DNA of 64,000 bases from PALSA-1003 sp963791945 (GTDB taxonomy: Bacteria; Pseudomonadota; Gammaproteobacteria; Burkholderiales; Casimicrobiaceae). The stretch is from assembly GCA_963791945.1 (NCBI GenBank), contig CAWBUD010000003.1:124001-188000 (forward strand), written 5' to 3'. Under the pieces are notes generated by a model. The model worked only from the letters and a program-made list of their open reading frames with translations. It did not search any database and was not told the origin of the DNA. Below are positions 25,105-32,984 of the stretch, piece after piece. Every line of letters starts with the position of its first letter. Position 1 is the stretch's first letter. Position numbers and translations under genes: made by a program.

Positions 25105-26178
25105 TTAACGTTCCGAGCTCCGAAGGGCAGCCGGCTGTGCCGGACCCGCCGCCTCCTCGCCTCCAGGCCAAGACCGGGGATCCGGCGCCCAGCGATGGGT
25201 GTCGTCCTTCTCCAGCAGCGCACAGACGTAGCTGCCGAGATCGACGCCGAGGTGCGCATGCGCCGCCTCCGCGCCCGAGTCGGCGCGATTGGCCGCGAGC
25301 GCGAACGCGCGGAATGCCGGCCAGTCTTTGGCCATCTGCTCGACCATGATCCGCGCCAGGTCGTACGACAGCTCGTTGCCGTCATCGCTGCGCGAGAACG
25401 ACTTCCCCGACCAGAATTGCTGTATTTCGGGCACGCCCCAGAATGCAAGGTGCTTCCGGCGCATCTCCTCGGGCGTGCGGAGCGCCCGACCGGACGACGC
25501 CAATGCGCGCTCGGTGTTCACCGCGAGCCCTTCGTTCAGCCACAGCGGCAAGGGCAGACGCGAGACCGAGGCGTGAGTCATTTCGTGAGCGATGACCGGT
25601 TCGACCGAGCGCAGGTCGGACTTGACGGTCACGAAATGGCCGAGCCCCGAATCGATGTACATGCCGCCGCTGAGCGCGAATTCGCCTCTCTCCGGATAGT
25701 AGTAGGAGACGTAGTTGTAGTAGCTCTCTTCGTCGTCGAATACGATGAGGATGCTCCGGCCCTTCTCCGGAGCCGCGGCAACGCCGTCCAGCAGACGCAC
25801 GATTCGCGTGGACGTCCGCTCCACGAATTCGAGCGTGACGCGTGCAAGCGGCGGTTCGAGGCTGGATAGAAGGAGCGTTTTCTTCTCTTCGTCGAGGCGG
25901 TATTGCGAACCCAGAGCGTCCTTGAGTTCGAGCAGCCATGCCCTGGAGCACGATGACCACGCGGCAGTCTGCTGCTCCGACGGGAGGGTGGCCACCGAGG
26001 ACGCGACCGCTTTCCAGTCGGCATAGGGGAGTCCGTTGACGTACTTGATGTGAGCGACCGACATCGAGGCCGGCGCCTCGTCGAGTTCCGCGGGCGCCTC
26101 GTGCTCATGCCGGCGCGAGCGCGCCTCGCCCGAAGCGGTTTCGTCGAGAGCGAGCGATCGAAAGAGCCTGAACATCAT
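25105..26178 (-). CDS. Zinc metallopeptidase-like protein (DUF1570 / MA clan)
   Basis: 357 residues. The gluzincin-type motif HEMTH at 198-202 is followed by LPLWLNEGLAVNTE near 212-225, giving the third ligand Glu. Upstream YYNYVSYYYPERGEFALSGGMYIDSGLGHFVTV resembles the DUF1570/peptidase-MA region. No clear signal peptide was seen; residues 11-40 are charged and Glu/Arg-rich. It ends 11 bp before the FAD monooxygenase, so it may be the first gene of that run, though a functional link is not obvious. Confidence 0.75.
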   Translation of the reverse strand: MMFRLFRSLALDETASGEARSRRHEHEAPAELDEAPASMSVAHIKYVNGLPYADWKAVASSVATLPSEQQTAAWSSCSRAWLLELKDALGSQYRLDEEKKTLLLSSLEPPLARVTLEFVERTSTRIVRLLDGVAAAPEKGRSILIVFDDEESYYNYVSYYYPERGEFALSGGMYIDSGLGHFVTVKSDLRSVEPVIAHEMTHASVSRLPLPLWLNEGLAVNTERALASSGRALRTPEEMRRKHLAFWGVPEIQQFWSGKSFSRSDDGNELSYDLARIMVEQMAKDWPAFRAFALAANRADSGAEAAHAHLGVDLGSYVCALLEKDDTHRWAPDPRSWPGGEEAAGPAQPAALRSSER

Positions 26179-26408
26179 GCCTTCGATGGGCAGACGACCC
26201 GATAGACTCTGTACGGCGCGAAACGGAAGCCTTGAGGGCGTGCAATAGTCTACCCGCAGCGCGCCATGGGGGCGAAGCCGTCCAGCGCTTCCGACTCTGA
26301 GTTCCTACGCGGTCACACGCGCCGCAGGCTTACGTCCCGTGTCGACGCGCAGCCGTACAATCGCCCTTACCGCGATTGAAACGCGATGTCGATCAACAGG
26401 AGGATGCC

Positions 26409-26987
26409 ATGGGATACCAGGAAACGCTGCCCCGCAAGGGCATGTCCCGCAAGGACATGCTCGAGCGCGTCGCGCGCTTCAAGAAGCTGAAGGGCTCCGA
26501 CGGCGGCCTGCCCGACAGCAGGATGCCCGGCTGCGAGCGCACGCTCTACAACGTCATCGGATTCCAGCCGCCCGAGGTCGAGCGCGGCGGGAAGCAATCC
26601 CCCGTCGGAGTGGATGCCGCGCGCATGGCGGCGATCAAGATCTCCGAAGGGTTCAATCTGGCGTACTGCCGCGCCAAGCCCGGCAGAGGCCCGATGCTCC
26701 ACAACCACGACACCAACGAGACCTTCATCGCCATGACCGGAACGTGGCGCGCAAGCTGGCTGAACGGCAAAGGCAAGCTCGAGCACGTGGACCTGAAGCC
26801 CCTCGATCTCATCTCGTTTCCGCCGGGCGTCATACGCCGCTTCCAGAACGTGAGCAAGGGGCCGAAGAACAAGGACTCGATCCTCATGGTCGTGATCGCC
26901 GGCGATACGCCGAGCTCGGAGTTCACGGTCGAATCGATGCGCGAGATCGAGCGGGCGGGCGCGATGCCGGCGCGGCATCGGGTGTGA
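26409..26987 (+). CDS. Cupin-domain protein
   Basis: 192 residues. The start at 26409 (MGYQETLPRKGMSRKDMLERV) is set by an AGGAGG site five bases upstream. The cupin barrel spans about 75-170: GPMLHNHDTNETFIAMTGTWRASW (metal-ligand pattern HxH...E) and DLISFPPGVIRRFQNVS. The conserved N-terminal helix LERVARFKKLKGSD is unrelated to known enzymatic domains. Substrate unknown. A TACAAT hexamer at about 26355 could be its -10 element in the 230-bp divergent gap. Confidence 0.88.
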   Translation: MGYQETLPRKGMSRKDMLERVARFKKLKGSDGGLPDSRMPGCERTLYNVIGFQPPEVERGGKQSPVGVDAARMAAIKISEGFNLAYCRAKPGRGPMLHNHDTNETFIAMTGTWRASWLNGKGKLEHVDLKPLDLISFPPGVIRRFQNVSKGPKNKDSILMVVIAGDTPSSEFTVESMREIERAGAMPARHRV

Positions 26988-27026
26988 GTTTCGACGGTGA
27001 GCGCGGGCCGGTCATTCGCCCGCACG

Positions 27027-28011
27027 TCAGTGGATCACCTCGTCCGCGCGCACCAGCATCGATTGCGGGATCGTGAGCCCGAGCGCCTTTGCCGTCTTCA
27101 GGTTGATCACCATCTCGAAGCGGGTGGGCTGCTGTACCGGCAGATCAGCCGGTTTCGTGCCTCGAAGAATGCGATCGACGTAGGGCGCCGCCTGCCGGAA
27201 CAGATCGACGTTGTTGACCCCGTAGCACAGGAGTCCGCCCTGCGCGACGTAATAGCGGTAAGGATAGACCGCCGGCAGCCGAAACCGCTCGGCGAGGGCG
27301 ATGATCTGAGTGCTATGGCCGGCAAAAAAGGCATCGGGGGTGACGATGACGCCACCGCGTGGCTCCGTCGTCAAGCCAGCCATTACCGCCTCGATACCGT
27401 GAAGATCGTGCACCTCGCCATTTGCGGGCGTCACGCCCAAAGAGCGGGCAGCGGCCTTGAACGGATCGAGGAAGATTGCGCCGCGATCCGCCTGTGTGTC
27501 GGGATTGACCAGCAGCGCTGACCGCGACACAGCGGGTGCGATCTCCTTGAGCAGCTGGAGCCATTTGCCGCCAATCGATGGCTCGATGTTGGTAACACCG
27601 GTGATATTCCGCCCGGGTCGCGCCAGGGTCGACACGAAACCGCTACCGAGCGGATCGGCAACGTGCAGGAAAACGATCGGGGTCGCAGTCGCCGACGCCA
27701 GCGCCTCGACTACCGCCACCGACTGTCCGAGGATAACGTCTGGATTGAGCGCGAGGATCTCTTTCGCGGCGGAGCGCGCGCGATCGTGGTCCCCGGCGGA
27801 CCAGCGAACGTCGATCCGAAGATTGTCACCCTCTTTCCAGCCCAGCGACCCCAGGACCTGCTCGAACCCCGCAAGGGCGGCGACGTACTCGGGTGTCTGT
27901 CCCACTGCGATGATGACGCCTAGCCTGCGGGCCCGGCCCGGTTGCTGCGCAGGCGAGTGGACCCGCGAAGAGCCCGCCCGCAAAGCGGCTAATGAACGTT
28001 CGCCGGTCCAT
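27027..28011 (-). pseudogene. ABC-type substrate-binding protein (PF04392-type), frameshifted at the signal peptide
   Basis: The body, about 300 residues, is a clear periplasmic binding protein of the YnjB/TrpX-like ABC_sub_bind group: RRLGVIIAVGQTPEYVAALAGFEQVLGSLGW, then NPDVILGQSVAVVEALA, TPIVFLHVADPLGSGFVSTLARPGRNITGVTNIEP and a C-terminal ADEVI. Its expected signal peptide is present but in another frame (MDRRTFISRFAGGLFAGPLACA from 28011); the frames would join at about 27945 where CAGCAACCGGGC continues the typical AQQPG-R sequence. One net frameshift separates them, so the gene is broken, or the assembly has an indel. It borders the distal end of the integron cassette array. Confidence 0.75.
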
Positions 28012-28126
28012 CACTGAGCCCGCATCTCGATGATCGGAAGTCCGGAGATTCTACGCCGCGATCGGGGCTTCACCGGTCCCGTGACTGACCGGTTGTGGGC
28101 GATCCCGCACGTCACTGTCGACCTGC

Positions 28127-28210
28127 CACCCACCGAACCAAGCTAACGGCGCCGAGCAGACGGCGCGCCAGCGCCTCCGGCGAGCGGCCCGGGTGAGCGA
28201 GTCGTTAGGC
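28127..28210 (-). repeat. attC site of cassette 11 (distal end of the array)
   Basis: R' core GTTAGGC at 28204-28210, L-box region GAACCAAGCTAAC near 28134-28146 and the GAGCGAGTCGTTAGG arm. It belongs to the main attC family of this array, but the outer R'' box (expected CCTAACGAACC) is degraded to CCACCGAACC, which may block recombination at the last site. Confidence 0.8.
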
Positions 28211-28217
28211 GGAACCA

Positions 28218-28652
28218 TTATTGGCATTCACTGTGGGTAACGATTTCATACTTGATGCCCTCGAGATCTTTGAAAAATAGCGCGTAGTAGCCGGCAGGCT
28301 TGTATTCGGGGTATTCGCGAGGTGGCGAGACGATCGTGGCTCCGATTGCTTTGACTTCCCGGTGCAGCTTATCGACTTCCTCGCGGGATCTCACCCGAAA
28401 CGCAAGATGGTGAAGAGAGCCGGGTCGGCGTCGGTGGACATCGTCGTTCTTGAGACTTTGGCGAGGAGATGTGATCGCGAAAGCCAGGCGAGGATGGCTG
28501 TACTCAACGACCTGGAAGTCGTGAGTTGAAATCGTGGCGCTTGATCTCTTTTCCGGGTTGAATCCGAGGAGCGGCATCAGTCGATCGTAGAACGCGACTG
28601 CGACAGGGAAATCTCTCACCGTAATCTGGATATGGTCGATCACAGGCTCCAT
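28218..28652 (-). CDS. VOC-family (glyoxalase/dioxygenase superfamily) cassette protein
   Basis: 144 residues from the ATG at 28652 (MEPVIDHIQITVRDFPVAVAFYDRLMPLLGF). Two beta-alpha-beta-beta-beta modules: the first with HIQI and FYDRL, the second from RPGSLHHLAFRVRSREEVDKLHREV to PAGYYALFFKDLEGIKYEIVTH. The metal-ligand positions His7, His near 82 and Glu near the end (YEIV) are retained. Substrate unknown; VOC proteins include glyoxalases and thiol transferases for toxic electrophiles or antibiotics. The gene ends 8 bp before its attC. Confidence 0.88.
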   Translation of the reverse strand: MEPVIDHIQITVRDFPVAVAFYDRLMPLLGFNPEKRSSATISTHDFQVVEYSHPRLAFAITSPRQSLKNDDVHRRRPGSLHHLAFRVRSREEVDKLHREVKAIGATIVSPPREYPEYKPAGYYALFFKDLEGIKYEIVTHSECQ

Positions 28653-28698
28653 GTGCGCTCCGGTTTTCGCGGGCAAGCGGGTATTTATATATGGTCCA

Positions 28699-28769
28699 GC
28701 CTGACGAACCAAGCTAACCGGGCGCGAGCGGACGGCGCGTGAGCGCGCCGGCGAGCGGTCCAGTTAGGC
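28699..28769 (-). repeat. attC site (cassette 10)
   Basis: GCCTGAC at 28699-28705 and GTTAGGC at 28763-28769 with the shared GAACCAAGCTAACC and GCGAGCGG central sequence. Compared with its relatives it lacks about ten bases of the L' arm (GAGCGAGTG), so the folded site would be asymmetric. Confidence 0.8.
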
Positions 28770-28785
28770 CCATGAGGATTCGCCA

Positions 28786-28989
28786 CTATTGCTTCGCCGG
28801 AGGGGCCTCCGCCGGACAATTTTTCGCGAACAAATCGATAGAACTGAAAGTCGCGGCGGCGTAGCGTGGCTGCAACACTTTTGCGGCCTCCTCGCCCGGT
28901 TTCAGGAACACTGCGATGCCACTCTGCGTCGATTCGGGATCCTGCAGGCCTGACGAACCAAGCGGTACGAGCAAGAGGCTAGGCCGCAC
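28786..28989 (-). pseudogene. Truncated cassette gene behind a mini-attC
   Basis: A 67-codon open frame (GTG start) ending IDLFAKNCPAEAPPAKQ. Its first 15-20 codons are the mini attC-like sequence, so the native 5' part is missing and only about 45 residues (from GIAVFLKPGEEAAKVLQ) look like original coding sequence. No family recognised. Probably the 3' end of a gene cut by an illegitimate deletion within the array. Confidence 0.35.
28948..28984 (-). repeat. Deleted attC remnant
   Basis: GCCTGAC at 28948-28954 followed by GAACCAAGC, then after a few bases GCTAGGC at 28978-28984. It has the outer boxes of the main attC family with the whole central palindrome missing (37 bp against about 84). 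It marks the boundary between the truncated gene and the NTF2-like cassette. Confidence 0.55.
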
Positions 28990-29002
28990 TTTTTTGCCAC
29001 CC

Positions 29003-29467
29003 TTATTTCGGCGCCCGTGGCTGCATTTGAAGTGCGAGCATCCGCCACTGTCCTTCTCGCTTCACATATGTGGACGTATATCGCAGGTTCTCCATAGATT
29101 CTTCCTTGCCGGGATCTGCGAATCGCAGCTCCGCGGTTCCGAAAATGAGGGCGATATCGCCTTCAATGAGCACAGAACGTTCGCGAACCTTCTGGCCAAC
29201 CATGGCCAGTTTGAGGACGGTCTGAATAAAATCCTCTTTGCCCGTGACCGTGCCCTTGCTGGAATTGAACGCGAATCGGTCATCGACTAGCCGACGAAGC
29301 GTAGCTTCGTCACGCGCAACCTCGGCGGCGATGTACTCGTCCTCGACGGCGAGGACGCGTTGCTCTTCGGCTGATTGTGGAGCTGATGCCGTCATAACTT
29401 GAGCGCAGCTTGCAATAAAACTAGGGACGGTAGATGCAATTATTGCGGCGAGGATGGCGTTGCGCAT
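29003..29467 (-). CDS. Exported NTF2/SnoaL-like (DUF4440) cassette protein
   Basis: 154 residues. Starts MRNAILAAIIASTVPSFIASCAQ, a signal sequence whose FIASC resembles a lipobox, so a lipoprotein is possible. It is followed by an NTF2-like cone fold: EQRVLAVEDEYIAAEVARDEATLRRLVDDRFAFNSSKGTVTGKEDFIQTV and a C-terminal TSTYVKREGQWRMLALQMQP. Such domains serve as scaffolds for enzymes or binding proteins; function unknown. The ATG is 15 bp from the upstream attC core, so translation must use a signal within the cassette start. Confidence 0.8.
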   Translation of the reverse strand: MRNAILAAIIASTVPSFIASCAQVMTASAPQSAEEQRVLAVEDEYIAAEVARDEATLRRLVDDRFAFNSSKGTVTGKEDFIQTVLKLAMVGQKVRERSVLIEGDIALIFGTAELRFADPGKEESMENLRYTSTYVKREGQWRMLALQMQPRAPK

Positions 29468-29481
29468 TTTTGTGCGGTGCG

Positions 29482-29559
29482 GCCTAACGTTTGACATGAG
29501 GGGCGGCCGCAAGTGGGCGAAGCCCGCTTGTGGACGTCCCCTCGATAGAAGAGTTAGGC
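29482..29559 (-). repeat. attC site (cassette 8), divergent type
   Basis: GCCTAAC at 29482-29488 and GTTAGGC at 29553-29559 with a long central palindrome (GGGCGGCCGCAAGTGGGCG / AGCCCGCTTGTGGACGTCCC). Its arms differ from the main family of the array, so this cassette probably came from another integron. The stop codon of the VOC gene lies inside the R' box. Confidence 0.85.
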
Positions 29560-29928
29560 CTCGGGTTCGTGGCAAACCACTTCGATGTTGTGCCCGTCCG
29601 GACCAATGACGAAAGCTGCATAGTAGTTCGCGTGGTAGTGCGGGCGCAGACCAGGCGCACCATTGTCTTTGCCACCCGCCTCCAGAGCCGCGCGATAGAA
29701 AGCTTCGACTTGCTGGCGATTCTCGGCCGTGAACGCCAAGTGAAGATGCGCCGGCTTCTCGTCGGTTTGGTACAGGCACAATGAAGCCTTACCCTCTGGG
29801 CTAAGCTCGACACCGTACGTCGGCGGCCCCTCTGAGACAACAGCTACGCCGAGCGGTTCGAGTGCCTTGAGGAAGAACGCTTTGCTCGCCGCATAGTCGC
29901 TGACTCCGAATTTGACGTGGTCAAACAT
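29554..29928 (-). CDS. VOC-family (glyoxalase-like) cassette protein
   Basis: 124 residues. MFDHVKFGVSDYAASKAFFLKALEPLG in the first module, HLHLAFTAENRQQVEAFYRAALEAGG and AAFVIGPDGHNIEVVCHEPE in the second. This is the small glyoxalase/bleomycin-resistance-like form, with His4, His near 63 and Glu near 117 as candidate metal ligands. Only distantly similar to the other VOC protein of the array. The TAA stop is part of the attC core, so the gene was fitted tightly to its recombination site. Confidence 0.88.
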   Translation of the reverse strand: MFDHVKFGVSDYAASKAFFLKALEPLGVAVVSEGPPTYGVELSPEGKASLCLYQTDEKPAHLHLAFTAENRQQVEAFYRAALEAGGKDNGAPGLRPHYHANYYAAFVIGPDGHNIEVVCHEPEA

Positions 29929-29964
29929 GAGTTTTCCTGAAGTATGTGGGCGTGCGCGAGGCCT

Positions 29965-30855
29965 TTAGACGACCTCCAGCTCCTTAAGCGTTGTGCCATT
30001 GGCATCTTTCCAAGCCGTGAGGCCGTTAGCATGACCGCCGTGGACGACTGCGGCGGCGGCGCTGGGGCTAGCAAACTCGATATCTTTGACGAATACCAGA
30101 CGATCGCCGTTCACCTCAAGCACGCCATCATCCCTGAGCTTCTGTCGAAGATTCCGAGTCCATGGCCATTTCTCGGAAGATGGACGCTCAGAGGCGACAG
30201 CTTCTGACCCTTTCTGTACCAGAAATCCATTTGGACTCCTGAACCCGGTCGCCTTCAGTCCCTTTATTTCACAATAGAGCACTCTGCTGGTAGGACCGCT
30301 GGTTGTCGACCCGGCCATCGGGACGAGAAGATCTATGCCCAAGACTGGAAGAAGCTGATTCACCTTCTCGAGGAATACCTCCATCTCCGCACGGTCGGAC
30401 TCTGGGAGCCTTGATCCACTGGCCTGACCGTTCGTTACGACTGCCCGACCAGCTGACTTTGCCTGTTCGAGGAGTTTGCCTTCCAAGTACCGAATATGAG
30501 CCTTCGTGAGGTTCTCGTCCTTACTCACAAAGAAGGTGATCTGGTTCCAGAAGTCCCTGTCGTTGTGGCTCTTGGCGCGATCTCGAATACACTCTGCTTC
30601 GCCGATGTAGATTGCCGCCTTGCCAGATTCGGGATCAGTACCAGTGAGCAGATAGATGCCCGACTTTTCACATTCGTCGCGCCCAAGGACGCCTTCAAAC
30701 TCAGTTCTCGGGCCCGAAACGGCCTTGCCGGTCCAGTTCGAGAGCTCAGCAACACGCAGGCGCTTTGGATCGCCGCCGTGAGACGCAAAGCAAGTCTCCC
30801 CGCTTTGAAGAAGGCATAGAGGACCACAACCAATCCGAGAAAATCGCTCCACCAT
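29965..30855 (-). CDS. GIY-YIG nuclease-fold protein with DUF4357 domain (N-terminal junction abnormal)
   Basis: Conserved part: GGDPKRLRVAELSNWTGKAVSGPRTEF, then the GIY-YIG core SGIYLLTGTDPESGKAAIYIGEAECIRDR, AHIRYLEGKLLEQAK, and a C-terminal DUF4357-like domain (EVNGDRLVFVKDIEFASPSAAAAVVHGG, NGLTAWKDANGTTLKEL). Close families start only a few residues before the GDP-RxLR segment, but here no start codon lies there: the frame continues upstream through out-of-frame sequence of a membrane-protein gene (possible starts at 30855 or 30909). The two genes seem to have been joined. The role of this family is uncertain; nuclease activity is inferred from the fold. Confidence 0.7.
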   Translation of the reverse strand: MVERFSRIGCGPLCLLQSGETCFASHGGDPKRLRVAELSNWTGKAVSGPRTEFEGVLGRDECEKSGIYLLTGTDPESGKAAIYIGEAECIRDRAKSHNDRDFWNQITFFVSKDENLTKAHIRYLEGKLLEQAKSAGRAVVTNGQASGSRLPESDRAEMEVFLEKVNQLLPVLGIDLLVPMAGSTTSGPTSRVLYCEIKGLKATGFRSPNGFLVQKGSEAVASERPSSEKWPWTRNLRQKLRDDGVLEVNGDRLVFVKDIEFASPSAAAAVVHGGHANGLTAWKDANGTTLKELEVV

Positions 30856-31364
30856 ACCAAGATCGCAACACCTAGCGGAACAACGACCGCCCAAACAAAA
30901 ACTAGCCACCAGCCGATACGCAGCGATCTTTCGTACTGTTCTGCGTCTTTCTCGAGTTCGCGACGAGTGCGATGCGGCACAGAAGCAAAAAGCTGCTTAA
31001 CGAAGTCGCGGTCAAGTGCGATGTCCGGCAGTTCTTCGTTCGGAACCAATCTCCACTGCAGCGTCGCCTCGGTAGCCGGGTATTGATCCCAAGCCATCAA
31101 ATGATCGCTTGGACGAACGCTTTTGAGTGAAAACACATCGCCTTCGGCGGAAAACGCAGTCACCATATTTGGAACCGGATAGCGACGAAGCCAAGTACGT
31201 ACCTCGTTCTCCATGGCCTCGGCGACAATTGGTCCATCTTTGTTCTCGACACTAACCACATAAACGCTGGCAAAGCGATAGCCATCGGGCGGTGGATAGT
31301 ATTCAACGAAATACCATCCGCGGTCCTCCCTCAACGGCTCAAACCGAACCTCGTCGGGTGCCAC
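30525..31364 (-). CDS. Membrane-anchored cassette protein of unknown function, 3' end replaced
   Basis: GTG start. Residues 1-145 are a soluble, aromatic-rich domain (EDRGWYFVEYYPPPDGYRFASVYVVSVE, then RTWLRRYPVPNMVTAFSAEGDVFSL) that I do not recognise, followed by two membrane helices at about 151-171 and 173-186. From about residue 195 the sequence is simply another reading frame of the GIY-YIG gene, Ser/Arg-rich and without conservation. The native C-terminus is therefore probably lost at a junction near 30780. Confidence 0.5.
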   Translation of the reverse strand: MAPDEVRFEPLREDRGWYFVEYYPPPDGYRFASVYVVSVENKDGPIVAEAMENEVRTWLRRYPVPNMVTAFSAEGDVFSLKSVRPSDHLMAWDQYPATEATLQWRLVPNEELPDIALDRDFVKQLFASVPHRTRRELEKDAEQYERSLRIGWWLVFVWAVVVPLGVAILVWWSDFLGLVVVLYAFFKAGRLALRLTAAIQSACVLLSSRTGPARPFRARELSLKASLGATNVKSRASICSLVLIPNLARRQSTSAKQSVFEIAPRATTTGTSGTRSPSL

Positions 31365-31383
31365 GAGATTGTTGTCCGTCGAC

Positions 31384-31464
31384 GGCTAACGAAACAAGGG
31401 AACCGGCGACCACCAAGGCGCGGAGCGCCGCCGGTGGGCGTCCGGGTTGACCGCGTGGTTAGGC
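31384..31464 (-). repeat. attC site (cassette 6)
   Basis: GGCTAAC at 31384-31390 and GTTAGGC at 31458-31464 around the palindrome ACCACCAAGGCG / CGCCGCCGGTGGG. It has the GGGTTGACCGCGTGGTTAGGC arm, partly like the 33978 site and unlike the main family. Confidence 0.85.
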
Positions 31465-31465
31465 G

Positions 31466-32092
31466 TCACGCAATGACCTCGCCATCGTCCGTCGGCAATG
31501 GGTAGAGGCATTGCATGCAGGTGAGAAATCGAGACTGCAATTTTGAGCTCACGGAGACGGCCTCTGCATACGCACGCGCACCTTCGCTTATGTCGCGCCA
31601 CAGCGCGCCGAGGAAGATATGAAATCGATGAGTGTAGGGCGTGCGCCAAGGGGGATCCTTGGTCAAGATTCCATGGTCCTCGACCAACTGGCATGCAGGA
31701 CGTTTAGTGCCCGCCGAGACTTCCCACGCAATGCGTCGGCCGTGCCCCAACCCGGGCGCTTGGTCGATCCATATGCCGCTGGCAATTGCACGATGTGCAA
31801 TAGGATGACGAAACGCTCGAAATAGGACCCTGACGGTTTCCGAGCTGAAGTCCGGCTGGCGCATATATCGCGCAGCGAAACCTGCGACCTGCCGCCATCC
31901 GGCGGGGGTAAGGTTTCCGCGTTCAAGTGCCACTGCATACTCCAACGTGGCGCAGCAAGCGGCAAGCGCCGGAAAGTAGGCATGTGTCGTCCTGCCCAAG
32001 GACGGTGAATCGAACGACGCAAGACAGATTGTCATGTCCTTTTCGAAGCCGGCAAGCCTTCCTTCGATGAAACGGGGAGCAAACACCGCCAT
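31466..32092 (-). CDS. Cassette protein of unknown function with a HEPN-like RHxxxH motif
   Basis: 208 residues from the ATG at 32092 (MAVFAPRFIEGRLAGFEKDMTICLAS). Mostly alpha-helical by composition. No family recognised, but it contains FRAFRHPIAHRAI near residues 91-103, in which RHPIAH matches the R-polar-x3-H catalytic pattern of HEPN ribonucleases. HEPN proteins are common as toxins or defence effectors; that role is only a possibility here, and no antitoxin gene is within the cassette. The gene stops 2 bp after the attC core. Confidence 0.6.
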   Translation of the reverse strand: MAVFAPRFIEGRLAGFEKDMTICLASFDSPSLGRTTHAYFPALAACCATLEYAVALERGNLTPAGWRQVAGFAARYMRQPDFSSETVRVLFRAFRHPIAHRAIASGIWIDQAPGLGHGRRIAWEVSAGTKRPACQLVEDHGILTKDPPWRTPYTHRFHIFLGALWRDISEGARAYAEAVSVSSKLQSRFLTCMQCLYPLPTDDGEVIA

Positions 32093-32158
32093 TGAGTCCG
32101 AGGCGCCACGATGATCAGGTGATGACTTCAAGGCTGCACGCCGCCGCTATGGTTGGAC

Positions 32159-32217
32159 GCCTAACGTTCGGCTTCAGCGGCGGCGCATAGCGCCGTCCGC
32201 TGAAGCCGTTGTTATGC
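32159..32217 (-). repeat. attC site (cassette 5), short classical type
   Basis: GCCTAAC at 32159-32165 and GTTATGC at 32211-32217. The arms CGGCTTCAGCGGCGGCGC and GCGCCGTCCGCTGAAGCCG pair over nearly their whole length. At 59 bp it is the shortest complete attC and has the classical 59-base-element form, unlike the 84-bp main family. Confidence 0.9.
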
Positions 32218-32237
32218 GGCGCTCTAAACAATCGTGC

Positions 32238-32960
32238 TCATGATGCAGTCGAGAAAACACGGTCAACTTCCTCGGCCAACTCCTGGTAGCGGCGAATCGG
32301 CAGCATCGAAAGCAGTTCGTCAAAGCGCTGCCTGTCGACGATAACGGTCTTGATCGGCTGGGCGTTTTGGTCCAGGCGCAGTTCGTACAGCCTCGTTCCG
32401 TCGGCTTTCACCGCCTGTGAGACCCAGTGCGGTCCCCTAATATGTTTGGCTATGGCTTCGCGTACTGCAGCGCTCGCGTAGTGCTCAGCAGCTTCAGATG
32501 ACGTGATTTGGCTTGCGTCAAAGAGTCGCGCTTCGATCGCTTTTTCACGGGCCGCCTCGTCAAGAATCCACAGATCCTTGAATTCCTGGGCCGCTATGAT
32601 AAGGCGGCCGAGTTGACGGTCAGCCGATTTAAACTGGTAGACGGTCTCCTGCTCAAAGTTCTCTTGCCGAGTAAGCTGCCAGCTGCGTCTTCTGGCGATA
32701 AATTCAACCACCTTGCTGATCGCCTCGATTATGAAGTAAGGCAACTCCATAGCACGTAGTAGAGTGTCCAAGCGTGACCGGTTCCGATCAGCATTGGCCT
32801 CGGCGCGAGCCACCACCATGAGAGACATGACGACAGAACTCGCCAAGATCGCTGACACCAAGATGTGCCACTTGGTGATATTGTCTGCAACCAAAACCGC
32901 CCCTATGCCCGCGACTCCGGTCAATATCTGCGCCGAATAGACCGGCTGCGTCCACTTCAT
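32238..32960 (-). CDS. Two-helix membrane cassette protein of unknown function
   Basis: 240 residues. Hydrophobic segments at about 8-25 (SAQILTGVAGIGAVLVAD) and 31-52 (HILVSAILASSVVMSLMVVA), followed by a long charged, probably coiled helical region (ANADRNRSRLDTLLRAM..EFIARRRSWQLTRQENFEQETVYQ) and a C-terminal alpha/beta part ending RRYQELAEEVDRVF. No family recognised. Lower GC and weaker codon bias than the chromosomal genes fit a transferred cassette. Confidence 0.65.
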   Translation of the reverse strand: MKWTQPVYSAQILTGVAGIGAVLVADNITKWHILVSAILASSVVMSLMVVARAEANADRNRSRLDTLLRAMELPYFIIEAISKVVEFIARRRSWQLTRQENFEQETVYQFKSADRQLGRLIIAAQEFKDLWILDEAAREKAIEARLFDASQITSSEAAEHYASAAVREAIAKHIRGPHWVSQAVKADGTRLYELRLDQNAQPIKTVIVDRQRFDELLSMLPIRRYQELAEEVDRVFSTAS

Positions 32961-32984
32961 GGGTTCACCCCTTCAGCTGAAGCT

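Noticed and set aside
29928..29965. TTTAGAC near 29963 as a possible attC core between the VOC and GIY-YIG genes
   Set aside because: No matching second box or palindrome within 100 bp; treated as a lost site.
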